NCBI GenBank assembly: GCA_000310025.1
Contig: FN648737.1
Location: 1 to 57,296 of the forward strand
From: Ectocarpus siliculosus
Lineage: Eukaryota; Sar; Phaeophyceae; Ectocarpales; Ectocarpaceae
DNA: 57,296 nucleotides
Direction of reading: 5' to 3'
In this document: piece by piece, positions 24,001 to 52,879 of the stretch
Layout: every line of letters begins with the position of its first letter
How positions within the stretch are numbered: position 1 is the first letter of the stretch
Position numbers and translations under genes: made by a program
Notes under the pieces: model-generated
The model's database searches: none
Seen by the model: only the letters and a program-made list of their open reading frames with translations
Told to the model about the DNA's origin: nothing

Positions 24001-27000
24001 CGATCGCCTGGAGGAGGAAGCCTTAGCCGTCTCGGACCTCGACTCTCCGCGCTACGGGCAGTACCTCTCGGCGAGAGAGGTGTGCAAGGTCACGTCCTGC
24101 CCCGACCGCGAGGAGGGAATCCGGGGGGTGTTGCAGTGGCTCCTGGGCGCGGTGACCCCCAGCGAGGGGGACGGGGAGGGGCTTCAGTGGGAGGAAGGGG
24201 AATGGCTAAGGCCGGAAGGGGGCGGGGATGACGTCATGGCGAAGGCAAGTGCCTTCCGGTGTTTTTCTCCCATCCGGCAGCGCGATTTTTGCCGCGGCCC
24301 TTGTTGTGAGAACCAGGCTCGATTCCAGACCGAGGGCAATTCGAAGCTCATGGTACTGAGACGATGACCCACAACAGTCACCCGGCACGCTCCCTCCCAC
24401 CCGCACCCCCATCTCCTGGCCCCTCTTTCCGGGGGAGGTGTGTGCTCAATCCCCCTGTCTTCCATCTCGGCCGTCCCCCCATGTATATATGTACGTACCT
24501 CTTGCTGCTTTGTTTGGAGTCAGGTGTTTTGTTCGCACGTGGTGGTGTCCATGTCCGCAGCCAAGGCCGCCGAGATGTTTCCCGAGGCGGCCTTCCGCTC
24601 CCACCGCCGCGAGCGAGTCGGAAAACGCGGCGGAACCGGTGCCGTTCTGCGAGCCACGGGCGACGTCCTCCTCCCCGAGGCACTGGCCGTCCACGTGGAG
24701 TTCGTCTCGGGCTTGACCGAGCTCTGGGTGCCGGACGTGGCGGAGGGCGGTGGGATGGGAAAGCTTGATGGGGCCGGGGCCGGGCTGGGGCGATTCAGGT
24801 CGTCGAACGGAATGGAGGTGGGCGTGTGTTGGTGTGCGCGCGCGCGCGTTGGCGCCGCGGATGAGTCAATGGACTACATAGCCGAGGTTTTTTCTTTTTT
24901 GTGAGGTGGTCGTTGGTTTTTTTGAGAGCAGTAGAGCGTGTGGGGTGGGCGTCGGCTGGACGGTGCACTTTTTATTTTCGGTGTGTGCTGTTTCGACAGC
25001 TGAGGAAGTTAGCGCGTGGTTTTGCCGATTTTGCTGCCGAGGGAGGAAGGAGGTTTTTAGAGTATATGGTATCAGGTAGCATTACCCGTTTGAGTGATGG
25101 AGCGCTTGATGACCGCTCGAATATTCAATTCTGGTCCGCCTTAGGAAGAACGATGTGAGGCGTGTTTTTGTACCACTGTGGTGCCAAACTTTCACGCCCA
25201 TATGCCCCCCCCCCCCCTCTGTGAGTATGTCGCGTTTATTTTTGTCGGGCTACCTCTTATTATGTGTTGTCTGTCTCTCGATTCCTACACCTCCCGGACC
25301 GTTCCCTTACATGGATCCAACGTGGTGCTGCTTTTTCAAGGAATGAACGCCTGTGCTGTCCGCCAATCTGTTGTGTGTCTCCCCTTTAGCCCGATGTCCG
25401 AAAGAGACTCCCGCCGCCCCCCCCCCCGTCGAAGGCGCAGGCCGGCGACTTCACGGAGGTGATGATCCAGCCGCGAACCCTCCGCTCCCTGTACGGCGTG
25501 CCCGAGGGCGAGCGCGGCGGCTGGGCCGGCCAGGGCAACAACCGGCAGGGTGTCGCCGCTTTCAACAATTCATACCTTCACGTGAGGATACAGTACGCGT
25601 CTTGACGTGTGCGTTCGGGTCTCGCGTTGGTGCGCCAGCATCGACAGGTTTTGATTGCCTTGGTTTGCTGCCCAATCAAAAAGATCCAAACGTTGTCACC
25701 ACGATGCCGTGAGCATTGTTGGCTTGACTCGCCCGCTTCGGATTGCTCTCTACCCCTGAAATGTCCGACCGATCTCCAAACCTGTGTCTCTCTGTCGCTC
25801 TCTCCCTCTCTCCCTCTCCAATGTGTCGTTGTCTCCACGGCCCGAATAACCAGGCTGATCTGTGCGCTGCCCACAACCTTCTGGCCCCCGACTCCGATTG
25901 GTTGGCTCCTCCCGAGGTGACGGACCATGGTTCGAGGTTCGACCCGGAGACGGACGCGTCGGAGAGCGACTTGGACACGCAGTACATGACGCTCATGGGC
26001 CCCGGAGTTCCGGTAGGACTTCAGCGTTAGCGTTAACGTAGAGCTCCGCCGTGTTGCCTGTTTTCATTTTCCTTTTGTTGCGCTTCTTGTTCCTCGGGTT
26101 CTCTGTCTGTGTGTGTGTTGCTGTATCTTCCCCTCTCTTTGTTTGTTTTTCCCCTCTCTCGTTGAGTTTCCCCTCTGTCCTTCATTTTTTTCTCCGTCTG
26201 TCTTTTGCTGTCTCTCGCGTTTGTCGCTCGTGGTTTCCAAGGTGCGCCAGTAGTCACCTGCTTCTCCTCTTCTCTGCTCGCCCGCGGTTGTCTCGACCCA
26301 ATTGACAGACAGAACCAGCTCTGCCTCATTTACCTGACGGTAGGGAACGTGGTTCGCCCTCCCCCCCTCCCACCACGCTGCCTTCTTCCATGTGAAATCC
26401 TAATCCCAGGTGACCTTTGCGACCTACGATGCGGGGGAGTGGGTCCTGGACTGGGCCACAGAGGCTACCGAAGGCCACCTCGTACCGGAGAGGGGAGGCC
26501 CGCTGGTAAGAGAAGTCGGCTCTGCTCATCGGCATACTGCCACGGTGTGCTGTAACTAAATAAGACACTTTGCTCTGTGTATTCATTCTTGTGGGTGAAA
26601 TAGGATGAGCTGGGGTGAGCGGAGCGAGGTGGTATGCCAATGGGATTGAGCTCGTCCACGTCGTTAGCAAGCTGTGGCCGGAGTGCATGCGACGCTCAGG
26701 CATCGTATGGCGGGACGAACATACATACAACTCCGTGGTGACACCTGTTTTTTGTTTTTTTTTGTGATACTCGGGGGCGCTGTGCATGTGCAGTTTTGTA
26801 GCTGTGTGCGGTGGCAGTGACGTGCATCGCTACGCAGTGGCGAGTCGCGCTCTCTGTGTCTTTGCTGCCATAGCTCTCCTGGCGGATATGTATATATATT
26901 TATTTATTTTTCCCACGAGTCTGTGCTACAGCAGTGCGCAACCAATACTACTGCTTTACCGTGGATCTGGAATGACATTTAGCAGCCAAGCATGTTGTGG

Positions 27001-28078
27001 TGCCAAACGTTTGACGACAGGAACAAAAAATGAACATCAACGACAACAACGATTTGATTCGCAGCTGTTTTTCAAGTATCAAACGACGAGAAACCGTAGA
27101 ACTGCAGATTGCACATTTTGTCCAGAACGCCCGAGGATCCAGCGATTTTACGCAGAAAATTGGAGCAGGACAGAGCATGCAAGAAGGACCCCGGCGACGG
27201 CACGAAAAAATTGTGCTTACAACGCCTTCGCCCTCATCCAGCATCCAGCACGACACATCGGTGTTATTTTTTCCATGACGCATTGAGTATTGAGTAGTAG
27301 CCCAGAAGCACGCTCTGCACGACTGAAAAATCAAGAAATTGACATGACTTTGAGTAATCTTGGTGTCGTCGTCGCAGGTGTGGTCGATCAGCTACGGGTT
27401 CCCGGAGGCGTGGACTTGCTACGCCGAGCCAGGGGTCTGCGACAACGAGGCCGGGGCGCCGCATGGGTACGATCCCTCCGTCTACCTCCACAGGGCCAAC
27501 AACGAACTCAAGAAGCTGGCCGCCCTGGGTGTGAGTGAACTAACGAAGACGCACATCGTTTCACAAGAGTACAACAGCACGTGGTGTTGTTTGAAAATAT
27601 TCATAAAAACACACAAGGACTATCTACCCGTTCGAGATACAACCGCAGCCGAAAGGGATGTGCTGAGGTCTTTTCAGTGAGTGGAGGGTGCAGTAGCGTG
27701 CATTTTCCACGTTTTCGTTTTTGATGTTCCGTGCTCCCTGACCTTGCGTCCACGAGGCAGGCAGGTTGACGGGTGGTGCTGGATCAAGTTGGTCCAGCAT
27801 CTACCACTCCTCCCCAGGCGTTCGATTGAAGCCAAAAATTTTCTCGCCGTTGCGTGCTGGTTGGTTGGTGCATTACAGTAAGCGCATTGGGCCTACGCAG
27901 GGGTTCTTAGTTCCTAGGGTTGTGCTTTTGCTACAAATGGCCGCTTCATGTCGGTTTTCTTACCTGATCTCTTAAATCCTGCTCAAGTTCTTGGTTTTTT
28001 TCGAGGCAGTATCAATGCATTTCTTAACCGCCAAATTCTCACGTGCCGGCGCTAACTGTATGTATGTATGTATGTATG

Positions 28079-28112
<34 letters not shown>

Positions 28113-28399
28113 TGACAGGTGTCAGTGCTGGTCTCGAGCGGAGATGACGGCGCCGGTCAGTCGCCAACTTGCCCGGTGGACCCTAGGCTGCCGGTGGACG
28201 TGTCAGGCGGGGCCATCGAGGGGGTGGCGACGGCTTGCCCTTTCGACAAGAGGGAGGACTGCAGCTGCGGGTCTTTCGAGATGAAGCTCCAGGCGTGAGT
28301 GGTTCGTCGTGGTCGATCTTTGGGTGGAATGCTGAACTGGGGTGGTTTCTTAAGTATGTCCGTGGTTGACTGTTTTGATGCTTTGTATTGGATCCCTCC

Positions 28400-28475
<76 letters not shown>

Positions 28476-31400
28476 TTCTCTCTCTATCTCCCTCTCTGTC
28501 TGTCTGTCTGTCTGACTGTCTGTGTGTCTTTGTGCCTCTCTCTACCTTTTCTCTCTCGCTGTCCCCGTCACCTCGCGCCCCCTGGTAGAAACTCAACGAC
28601 GTCGAGGTGCATCCTTCCGCTGGGGATCACGGTCGCGGCCATGGGGGTAGACACGCCAGGAGCGTCGTGTGTTGACGTGCTCGCCGCGCCGGACTGTCAA
28701 ACCTTGCTCACCAAGATCGAGAACGGCACGCTACCGCAATCGGTAAGAAGCTCCTTCTTCTACGTTTTCTTTCTACACGCGGATGATACAACTTTGTTCC
28801 GGTAACCCTCGTATGTATACTGTGAAAAGATGGAATCGTCAATCGTCCTCGACAGACGTTGTGAGATTGTAGCCTTTACGAAGGTGATTACACTTTTTCG
28901 TAACATTGAACGTTGCTCTCTCTCATTGGCCAGCTATATGGCTGCTTTCTACGGCGGTGTGAGTGCCGATGGTTGTGTGTTGTCGTTGCATGGTTGGCGT
29001 TATTTATCGAGTAAGCCTTGTTGGTCTGTTTGCACTCTGCCTTGGCTGCCGGTTGAACTACTACCTCGGTGACCGGCAGCGCCGCAACTCCCTAATTTTC
29101 TGCATGTGTGGGCAGCACTCCAAGAGGACCCTCCACCACGAAATTTATGCCAACTCAGCACAAAATGTCTTGCTTGTGCGATACCCGAGCCATCGACACA
29201 CGAACGACCGATCGCAACGACCGCAGGACGAGCAAAGCACGGCCAGCTCCGCCGGCTCCGAGTGTCAGGTGGCCTTCGAAATCGCCAGGCCGTCGTTCTA
29301 CAGCGACTGCGAGTGCGCCGACGTGCCTCCGATGACGGAGGGCTCTTGCTCCCTGTCGGGCTACACCTACCAGCCGGAGAAGGACGGGGCGACGCCGTTT
29401 GCCCCCAGCTTTCCGGCGAGCAGCCCTTGGGTCACCTCGATTGGAGCCACCCAGGTAGGCGTGTATGTACATGCGTTTCATTTTTTAGTCCCCCCCTTGC
29501 GGATGTGAAACGTTTGGTTTGCCCAATCACCCGATGGCATGTCTGGTCTGGCAAAGCAAACGCACGGATGATGCCCAGCTTCTGGTTCACCCTTGTGAAA
29601 CGTAGCCTGACCCGGCGTACCGCTCCGTCCCGGCATGGTAAACTACTCCGGCATGCGTTTGCATGACCGACACGCCTGCCCTCCCCTCCCGGCGTGTTTT
29701 TTTTTTGTCCCGGGCCTACAAATATCGTGCCTACAAGTATCTTACAGCAAGTGATTCCTTATCTGATGGCAACAAGGATTGCTTCAATGAGTTGACCTTC
29801 TAAATAGGATTCATTCGCTCAAGAACAACAACTCATCGAAACGGGAACTGTTGAAATCGTCATGAAGCCCTGAACGCGCGCGAAGTTTTTTTTTTTTCAT
29901 GAACCAAGAAGCAAAACTTCTCTGTCCGTGGTACCTTCTTCGCGCGCGTCGCACACGTCCAATTGCCGTCTCTTACCTGTAGCCTGCCAACGGATACTTT
30001 TCGTGCGTGCCTCCCGTTGGCGTGTCGGTTCTGCTGTTGGTGCATACAGGTTGCTTGGGACCTCGCAGGGTCGTGCCTCCAGTCGGATCTTCTCGGTCCG
30101 GGCAACTCCATTGCTGCCGAGGTGACTGGGAAGGAAAAACTACAAGAAGAGTCGCCTTTACTTGGTTGTAGAATATTGTAGGGAGTTCGACGATAACCTT
30201 GATGTATCATAGACGGCAGCAAATGCTTGGTTTCGCTGTCGTCGTCGAGAATTTTCGTGTGTCTGTGTGTAGTGTTGGATACACACCGTGGTCGTTCGTT
30301 AGTGCTGTATCTTGCCGCTATCGTTGCGGTGGGTTCTGTGACTGGACTGGCTAGTGTGTTGTCGGCGTCACCGCCTCCGCAGGCCGTGCATGCTCCTCGT
30401 GTGCCCACGATTTTTTGTGGTTTGTTCGATGATGATATATATCGATGATGCTCACGCTGAACCCGACAGACACTAGTATAGTACTGGTGACGGGAGGCAA
30501 TGGAACCGAGTGTGTGTACATTATCACGTACCGGCGGCTGCGGCGTCGCCCCTGCCTCTTCTCTATCTCTATCTCTGACGTTGTCCGTGGTACCTACGCG
30601 AAGGTTGTCCTGATGCAAGCAAGACGACGCTGGTTGTGTGGCGCTGTCATCCCTTCCGCTCCTGCTGCTGCTGCTGCTGGCGGTTCCACCGCCGCCACTC
30701 AGTGAACCCACCATCCATTCACTCCCTCACTCACTCACTCACTCCCGCACTCCCTTACACACTCACTCACCCACTCTGTCACTCGCTCGTTCATTCGCTT
30801 ACTCTGTCCCTCGCTCATGTATTCGCTCACTCCTCGCAGACGGCCGTAAACAAGTTCACCGGAGGCTTTGACGGCGGCGGCGGGTTCTCGACGACCTTCG
30901 GCGCTCCAAGCTATCAGGCCGCCCACACCCAGAGATACGCCGCCTCCAAAGCAGCGCCCGACGCTGCGCTATTCAACAGCACCAACAGGTATGATGTCTA
31001 CTGCTGTAGGTCACCTTGCTACGACTGCTGCATCAAGCAAAACTGCAGCATGATATATTTGGCATGGCTTTTGCGGAGAGGGTCTGGGGTTAGGGATAGG
31101 GTAGGGTTTGGGGATTTAATTGAGAGGTTCTTCTTTCCATGAACCAAAACGAAATTTTGCTTCCTTTCCATGAGAGGCAAGCGCACGAGGTAGCATGTGT
31201 ACGATGGCAGGAGTAGTGACATTTATTGCCTCAAATTGTAAAGAATTAACCAACTGGCAAGACTTTTTGCAAAGCGCGGAGGGCTGCACCGGGACACGGC
31301 AGTGAAAACCTTAAGGTTAGCGTTCCGATAGCTCGTTGTGTTCAAAACGTAAACGTTCCGCTACCGTGTGCAGCAACATACCGAGTGCAAACAGACATGA

Positions 31401-34130
31401 TGCTGGTCCACACGTTTTCACACCGACATATGTGCAGCCAATCGAGGGGTTGTGGCCACCGGCTCGATTTTCATCGTTTCCAACGAAAAGACCAAAAAAG
31501 GAAAAGACCGAAAACCCTTGCAACTGAAAATAACATCACAGGGGGTTTCCGGACATCTCGGCGGTGGGTCACAACTTCGTGGTGGTGATCGACGGCAGGG
31601 TGGAGCAGGTCGGGGGCACGTCCGCCTCGGCCCCCGCCCTCGCGGGTATGGTGTCCCTCATGAACGAACGCCTTCTGGCCGCGGGGAAACCCCCTCTCGG
31701 GTGAGACGGAAAAGGGAGTTAGAGGGGGGGTGGTAATGTTTTGCATGCCTTAGCTGTTAGCCTATTGACCTCGAGAGGACGGAGCTTTGTTGCCGTAGGA
31801 CCGATTCACTGATGGCCAACCTTTCCTTCCTGCTTCGCCAAAGGTGTCTCAAGAATGTTTTCCCTGTCCTATTTGTCCTGTCGATATCACGAAGTTAGGA
31901 GTGGAGGGATTCGTTGTCGTGAAATGTCTTTCGTGATGGGGGCTTCCGTGCAACTGGCGGAGGAGACGGGGATAGGTTGGATTGTGGTTGTTGCCATGGG
32001 TTGGAAGTTGAGAAGTATCCCACCCGGACGGTTTGTTTTATTTTTTCTTAGTAGTATGACACAACGAATCCATCCATCTTCTATCCATAGAGGAGAGTCT
32101 AATATAGGTTAGCAATGAATCCATTGCGTCAGTGGAAGCGACCTGTGTTTCCACGAGTTCCCGAGCGCAGCATGCAGCAATTTGTCATCGGCCTGCTGCT
32201 GGAAAATGGTTTGCTGTCTCTGATGTCCCTCAAGCGCTGTAGGTTTTTGCCTCCTCGTTGTTGCGCTTGGAAGCGTCTCCGCGGGGTGAGAGAACTCGTG
32301 ATTAACACTTACCATTTTCCTCGGTGACAGTTTCCGTGGTGTACCCGGTGCAAGAGCATAGGAGGCATAGGCGATTGTACCGTTAGCGTACCAACTATAC
32401 GTAGGTCTCTATCCCGTTTGCCGGCCACGTTGCCTGCGACATGCGATTGTCTAGGCTCCTGTGTCTACTCTTTTTTGTGCGTGTCCATTGGCTGATATGC
32501 ATATTCTGGGTCTATTTTGATTTTTTCTACATGTGCGTTGTTGGGCTGTTGGACTGATGTGAACACGGAAGGTGTCCGCATTAGTTGGCCCAAACGCCCG
32601 TTTACAAGACGTTGAGCAGATATTGGGGTGGTCTTTTTTGTGTACCACAACAATGTGACCACAGGCATGTTCGTTCTCTTGCCAGTCTCGGTCCCTCTCT
32701 CTCCCACGTACAACTTATCTGTGATTGCCGACCCATAATAGTAACAAACATCCGGCCTGTTTGACGGTTGTCATGCTTTGGTTCTATTGGCTTTCCCCTC
32801 TTCAGGTTCTTAAACCCGGCGTTGTACAAAGCGGCTGAAGATAGCTCGTCCGCCTTTCAGGAGATTCTGCCCAAGACGTACAACTTCACGGGCACCCCGC
32901 TAGAGAAGACGGTCGGCGCTAATTATCAGGTCCGTCGCACGTTTTGTTCGATTCCCTCCCGTCTTGTTTCAAGTTAACCCTCGAATCCCTCCCCTCTACC
33001 ACTGTTATAATTTACCAAGCTGACCCTCTCTTGAGGTCGTCATTAGCTAGCCATCGCTGATGTTCTTCACTCCATTGTCGCTTCACGCCGTGTTGCCTCG
33101 ACCTTGGCCACGTGACGCTTGCCGAATAGGTCCGTGTTTCACTTTTTTGCTATTTAGATGAAGACTCTCAGCACTATTGAGACGCTTCGACTGCTGTCTT
33201 GTCTGGTCTCTTTGAGTATCTCCCCGACCCTTCGACCACACACACGCGCCGCAACCATCCCGTCCCCGCCCACTCCAGGTCGGAAGCAACAAATGCAGCA
33301 GGTACAGCTGCTGCGAGCTAGGCTACGGCGGCTCCGAAACCGGTGGCTGGGACCCCGTGACCGGTCTCGGCACCATCAACTACCAGGTAAGGCTCGATTT
33401 TTTTCGTTCCTTGTGCTGTCTTCGGTAGGGTGGAGCGTTATACGCATGCTCACCGCGTTGTTCTGCGCGGGCCATGGCGAAGTCTCATCGTTGTGTTTTT
33501 TTTTTTTTTGCCGGTACTGTAGAGCTTTGCCGAACGCCGCCTGTGCGTTCTTGCTAACGCTGCCGCATCATGTTGCTGCCCCTCCCACCCCCTCCTTCTC
33601 TTTGGCAACAGGCCTTGTCCGACTTCCTCAACATTCCGCGGAGCCCCCCCCGCCCCCAGCCCCGAGGCGGCGGCCACGACCGGCACCACGCGGCCTACAT
33701 CGCCTGGATCGTGGTGCTGGTGTTCGGCTTGATCGCCGCCACCCTCCTCCTCGTCCACGAGCACAGGCCGAAGCTCATGCTCTCCGCGGCTACCCTGGGC
33801 CGCAGCATGAGGAACATGGGCGGCGGAGTCGGCGGAGGCGGCGGCGGTGGCGGCGGCGGCAGCCTCGACGAGTACGAGGCCTATGAGGCCTACGAGCGCA
33901 GCGGCGGCGGCGGCGGCGGCGGCGGGTGGGGCGGAAGCGGTGGTGGTAGCAGGTCGCGCGGCGCCCTGACCGAGATGGTGATGGGGAGCGACGCTTCGGT
34001 GGCGGGAGACGCGTCGTACCACCTACTCGAGGAACATGACGACCCCGCGGACGATGACGATGGCGGCGGCAGCGACATGGGGCGGGAGGGGCGGCGGGAC
34101 TTGGCCGGCAGCGCACGCCGCAGCGTGTAG
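21015..34130 (+). CDS. S53 (sedolisin / tripeptidyl-peptidase I-like) serine peptidase with C-terminal membrane anchor
   Basis: Fifteen exons join in phase to 1012 codons: 21015-21275, 23978-24244, 24524-24817, 25390-25581, 25854-26012, 26410-26505, 27378-27530, 28119-28294, 28589-28742, 29227-29454, 30840-30988, 31542-31700, 32806-32929, 33279-33386, 33612-34130. Residues 1-25 are a signal peptide ([15 protein letters not shown]). A pro-kumamolisin prodomain follows ([14 protein letters not shown] near 106-120, up to about 270). The catalytic domain carries E375 and D379 (ESDLDTQY), oxyanion D483 (SSGDDGAG), nucleophile S737 (GGTSASAP) and the calcium-site region [11 protein letters not shown] near 823-833. 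The family removes tripeptides from protein N-termini at acid pH in lysosome-like compartments. Unusually, a transmembrane helix ([20 protein letters not shown], about 868-888) and a Gly-rich tail follow. Exon 2 uses a GC donor. The start is the ATG heading the signal peptide. Exon 1 is joined across a 2.7-kb intron by phase and homology (MRALFK + [14 protein letters not shown]). Confidence 0.88.
22424..23640. mobile_element. PIF/Harbinger-like non-autonomous DNA element in S53 intron 1
   Basis: The ends are inverted repeats of about 35 nt with one mismatch, beginning GGGCGTATATTAACGAAG. The element is flanked by TTA on both sides (22421-22423 and 23641-23643). A 3-bp TTA/TAA duplication and GG-starting ends are typical of PIF/Harbinger and Tourist-like elements. 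At 1217 bp, with no transposase recognised, it looks non-autonomous. The interior holds diverged tandem repeats around 22868-23395. It lies wholly within the first intron of the S53 gene, so it is removed by splicing. Confidence 0.7.
22868..23395 (+). repeat. Diverged internal tandem repeats with signal-peptide-like frames
   Basis: A block CAACC-TTTTTT-CNCAC...CAC followed by an ATG segment occurs about three times (near 22870, 23078 and 23285). In the first two copies the ATG (22928 and 23136) opens a short hydrophobic frame such as [17 protein letters not shown] and [17 protein letters not shown]. The first hits a stop soon after. The repeats belong to the transposable element, so the frames are probably not real leader peptides. 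Confidence 0.5.
28058..28114 (+). repeat. (TATG)n microsatellite next to a splice acceptor
   Basis: About fourteen TATG units run up to the acceptor of S53 exon 8 (ATGACAG|GTG at 28119), replacing a normal pyrimidine tract. Confidence 0.9.
28404..28467 (+). repeat. (CT)n microsatellite in S53 intron
   Basis: About 32 CT units, followed by interrupted CT/GTCT repeats to about 28560, in the intron before S53 exon 9. The tract provides the pyrimidine-rich region ahead of the acceptor. Ser-Leu or Arg-Glu repeat frames across it are artefacts. Confidence 0.95.
32057..32143 (-). repeat. Solo arm of a MITE-like repeat in S53 intron
   Basis: This segment matches the arms of the inverted-repeat element at 37899-38135: ACGAATCCATCC..., GAGAGTCTAATAT and CAATGAATCCATTGCGTC. 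Only one arm is seen, in the intron between S53 exons 12 and 13. It shows that the repeat is dispersed. Confidence 0.6.
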
Positions 34131-36175
34131 TAGCGTGTGGCTTGTTCGTTTTGTTTGTACCCCCCGCGCTGGTTCGGTTCCGGCCTGTGTGACCTGCTGC
34201 AAGGAGGGAGGCGGCCAGTGTGTTGTAGTTTTGTTTATAAACACGGAGTTCTTGTTCTGTCTTTTGTCGCGAAGTTCTTTTTTGTGTTTTGTCGGAAGAA
34301 CGTTGTTGTGCTGGTGTTTTTTTTGTGCACCTTCCTTCTCTCTGTGAGCGCATCAGCGTCATGCTGTTTTGATGCGCTTTGGAGTGGTTTTGAGTCGGTA
34401 AGGTGCGTATGTAGTGTAGTCTGCATGATCTCTCATGTGTTCCGGAGGGAACGTCTGCTGCGTTATTTGTTGCTGTTGTTCAAGAATGTGTGTCGTTGCA
34501 AGAAACATGGATGGGAGGAATTGGGAAATTACGGTTTTTTCGAATTTCCCCGTACGTTGCCTGACGCCAAATTTGTATCGGGCGACGAATTTCCTTCAGC
34601 ATGTCGGGGGTTGTAGTTCGAGAGAGCGCTGAAAGGAGGAGGAGGGGGGGTGTAGCGCGCGATGCCCGGGGATACACGCGATGCTCGGCGATCACGCGTG
34701 CGCGGTTTGCTGACTTCGCGGTGATCGGCATTTCCCTAGCATTGTACATAAGAGTTTGATAGCAACCCTCATCAGAGGGAAGATGAACAAGATTGCGGGA
34801 GGGTATTTTTGTTTTTTCATGGATTCCTGCAACATGCGAGGGTGGTGCTTGCATTTTTATTTTGAGTGTGTCCTTGGAAAATTTGAGGGTAAAGCAGGCA
34901 CTGATGGTGGTACCCCGTTCCAACGATGATCTGGGTCTTCCGGCTCCCAAACGCAACCTGCCGCGACTTTACGGCCTTCCTAGGCGTGCTTCCCCCGAAA
35001 CCTCAGGCTGTGGCTAATGGTCGACAGCCATTCGCCTTCTTGGACCCGATAATAAAATGACTCGTTCCTTTTACCTACTTCCGGTTATAGGAGAAAACTG
35101 AAAATATTGAAACAATCCGTTTTAACCTACAGCTATGTCCCATGAAGCAAGTACTACAGATTTGGGAGATGGCGGCTCCAGGGAGCGGACAGTTACCCCA
35201 GGTGTGTGTGTGGCCAGGGGTCCACTACTACTGCCGTACGTGATGGTTCGAAGAACACACAGGACAGACTGTCGGTTAGTTTTCTCACATTCTGGAGCTT
35301 GTTCTTCAAGTCTTCTCGGGTCAACACCCGTGGAAATTTCGTTCGATACCCTCGTCCTTGCCCGACCCGATCTCACATGCCGATCTCGAGCTACACGTAG
35401 AGAGTGCACACAGCCTTACATAGCCTTCCGGTATGCTTACGAGGCCCGGCGCAGGTTTTTCCATGCGATGCAGCCTCTTGATTCATTCTACCGGGGTAGG
35501 TGAGACTTGCTGGAAAAAGATATTGGACAAGTCATGGTCCTATCCTTGATTGCTGTACAGTACTGTAGTTCCTTCTCCTTTCCCTCATCGATGACGAAGT
35601 CGAATTCGGTGTGTAGCATACGTATGTGCACTTTGGTAACCTACTGCTGTACCGACTGAATTTCTGAGTCGTTCTTCTCCACCTATCTCTCTACACCTGT
35701 GCGAGCTGCTGTGCGAGAAGATCCCAGGTCGTGAAACTGCACCGAATTCATCTACAAACTATTGAATGAATTGCTGTTGCGAGTTGCGAGGTAAAACAAC
35801 GGGAATCACCCACACCCCTGGCTACATACCTGTAATCCTCACACAGCATTCTCAGTGGACAACTACCCAACTACCCTGTGGGCAAAGAGGTTTGACGGGA
35901 CAGCAGCGTGGCAAATCGGCGGCGGGACAACTGAAAAAACAACGGGTTCCGAATCTCTCTGCGGTCGGAAGATATTTGGTTCTCATCTAATCTGTTGACA
36001 GGCCCCGAGAGTCCGAGAGTCTACTCGCGAACCAACGAAAGTACACGCAAACTGGCTTTGCAACTACAGCAGTGTACAAGGATCCACACGTTTTGTCGTT
36101 TTATCCTCCCCCCCAGCTACCACACCCGTTTGATTTCCTCTTCATTCCGACCTGTTTCGAAGGGCACCTAGGATC
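34131..36175. other. Intergenic: S53 3' flank and AMT upstream region
   Basis: The T-rich sequence just after the S53 stop codon (34128-34130) probably includes its 3' UTR. The remainder up to the AMT start codon (36176) has no supported exon. No promoter motif can be named with confidence. Confidence 0.4.
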
Positions 36176-52202
<16,027 letters not shown>

Positions 52203-52353
52203 GTGAGAGAGGGTACCGTGTGTTGTTCTTCTTGTCCCTCTGGGCTGGGTGTTGGTTGCAACCAATGTGTGTGTGTTTTTCCTTTTTTCGCCTCTGCCTG
52301 GGCGCGGGGGGTCAACCGGATGTGTATGTACGTGTGTGAGTTTTTGTTAACTT

Positions 52354-52402
52354 GCATCGACCGCGCTACATAGCCGGCTGACCGATATAAAGAATTCAGT
52401 CT
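52354..52402 (+). repeat. Dispersed repeat R, copy 3
   Basis: GCATCGACCGCGCTACATAG followed by CCGGCTGACCGAT and TTCAGTC matches copies at 38473 and 42029. The stop codon (52371-52373) that would end an unspliced AMT reading lies inside it, suggesting this is intron. Confidence 0.6.
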
Positions 52403-52879
52403 TTTGGCGGGATGACAAACACGAACGCTTTCTTAGTCAAAGTGCGTGTGTGAGAGAGAGACGGGTACAGCAGTTGTCGTGCGTTGCTTGGCTCGAACCA
52501 AGACGGAGGTGAGGCGGAGCGAAGTACATCTCAACCGCCTCCAGAGTTATGAACTTTCATGTTACCCCGTCCGGCACGTGTATCCTTTTCTTCCTACTCT
52601 TTGCCACCCTCTGTAAAAGGGCACGGACCCCCCCCCCCCCCGCGCGCGCGCACCTCTGCCCGTGGTGAGCTGATGCTCTATACTGCAATGGGCCCACCCA
52701 TGTGACCCCGTTCGAAGGCACGCACAAGAAAAAAGCGAGAAGGTGTCGCACCCGACTGGCTGTGGGCTACAGTCATGGGGGTCACCGTAGACGTCAAGGC
52801 CAGAGAGATAGCACCAGGCATGATCTAACCACCCTCCCCTTTGCGTCCCCCCCCTTTCCCCGAATGTCCGTCGGTCCAG

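Noticed and set aside
28183-28596. Minus-strand frame with Arg-Glu repeats
   Set aside because: Produced by the CT microsatellite. Similar frames at 41651-42055 and 53505-53789 were rejected for the same reason.
33450-34022. Long minus-strand frames opposite the last S53 exon
   Set aside because: They are Ala/Arg-rich shadows of the Gly-rich GC-biased coding exon.
52203-52373. AMT ending by read-through at the stop codon 52371-52373
   Set aside because: The added residues are Cys/Val-rich noise from T-rich sequence and a dispersed repeat, and a good donor precedes them. Kept only as the alternative model.
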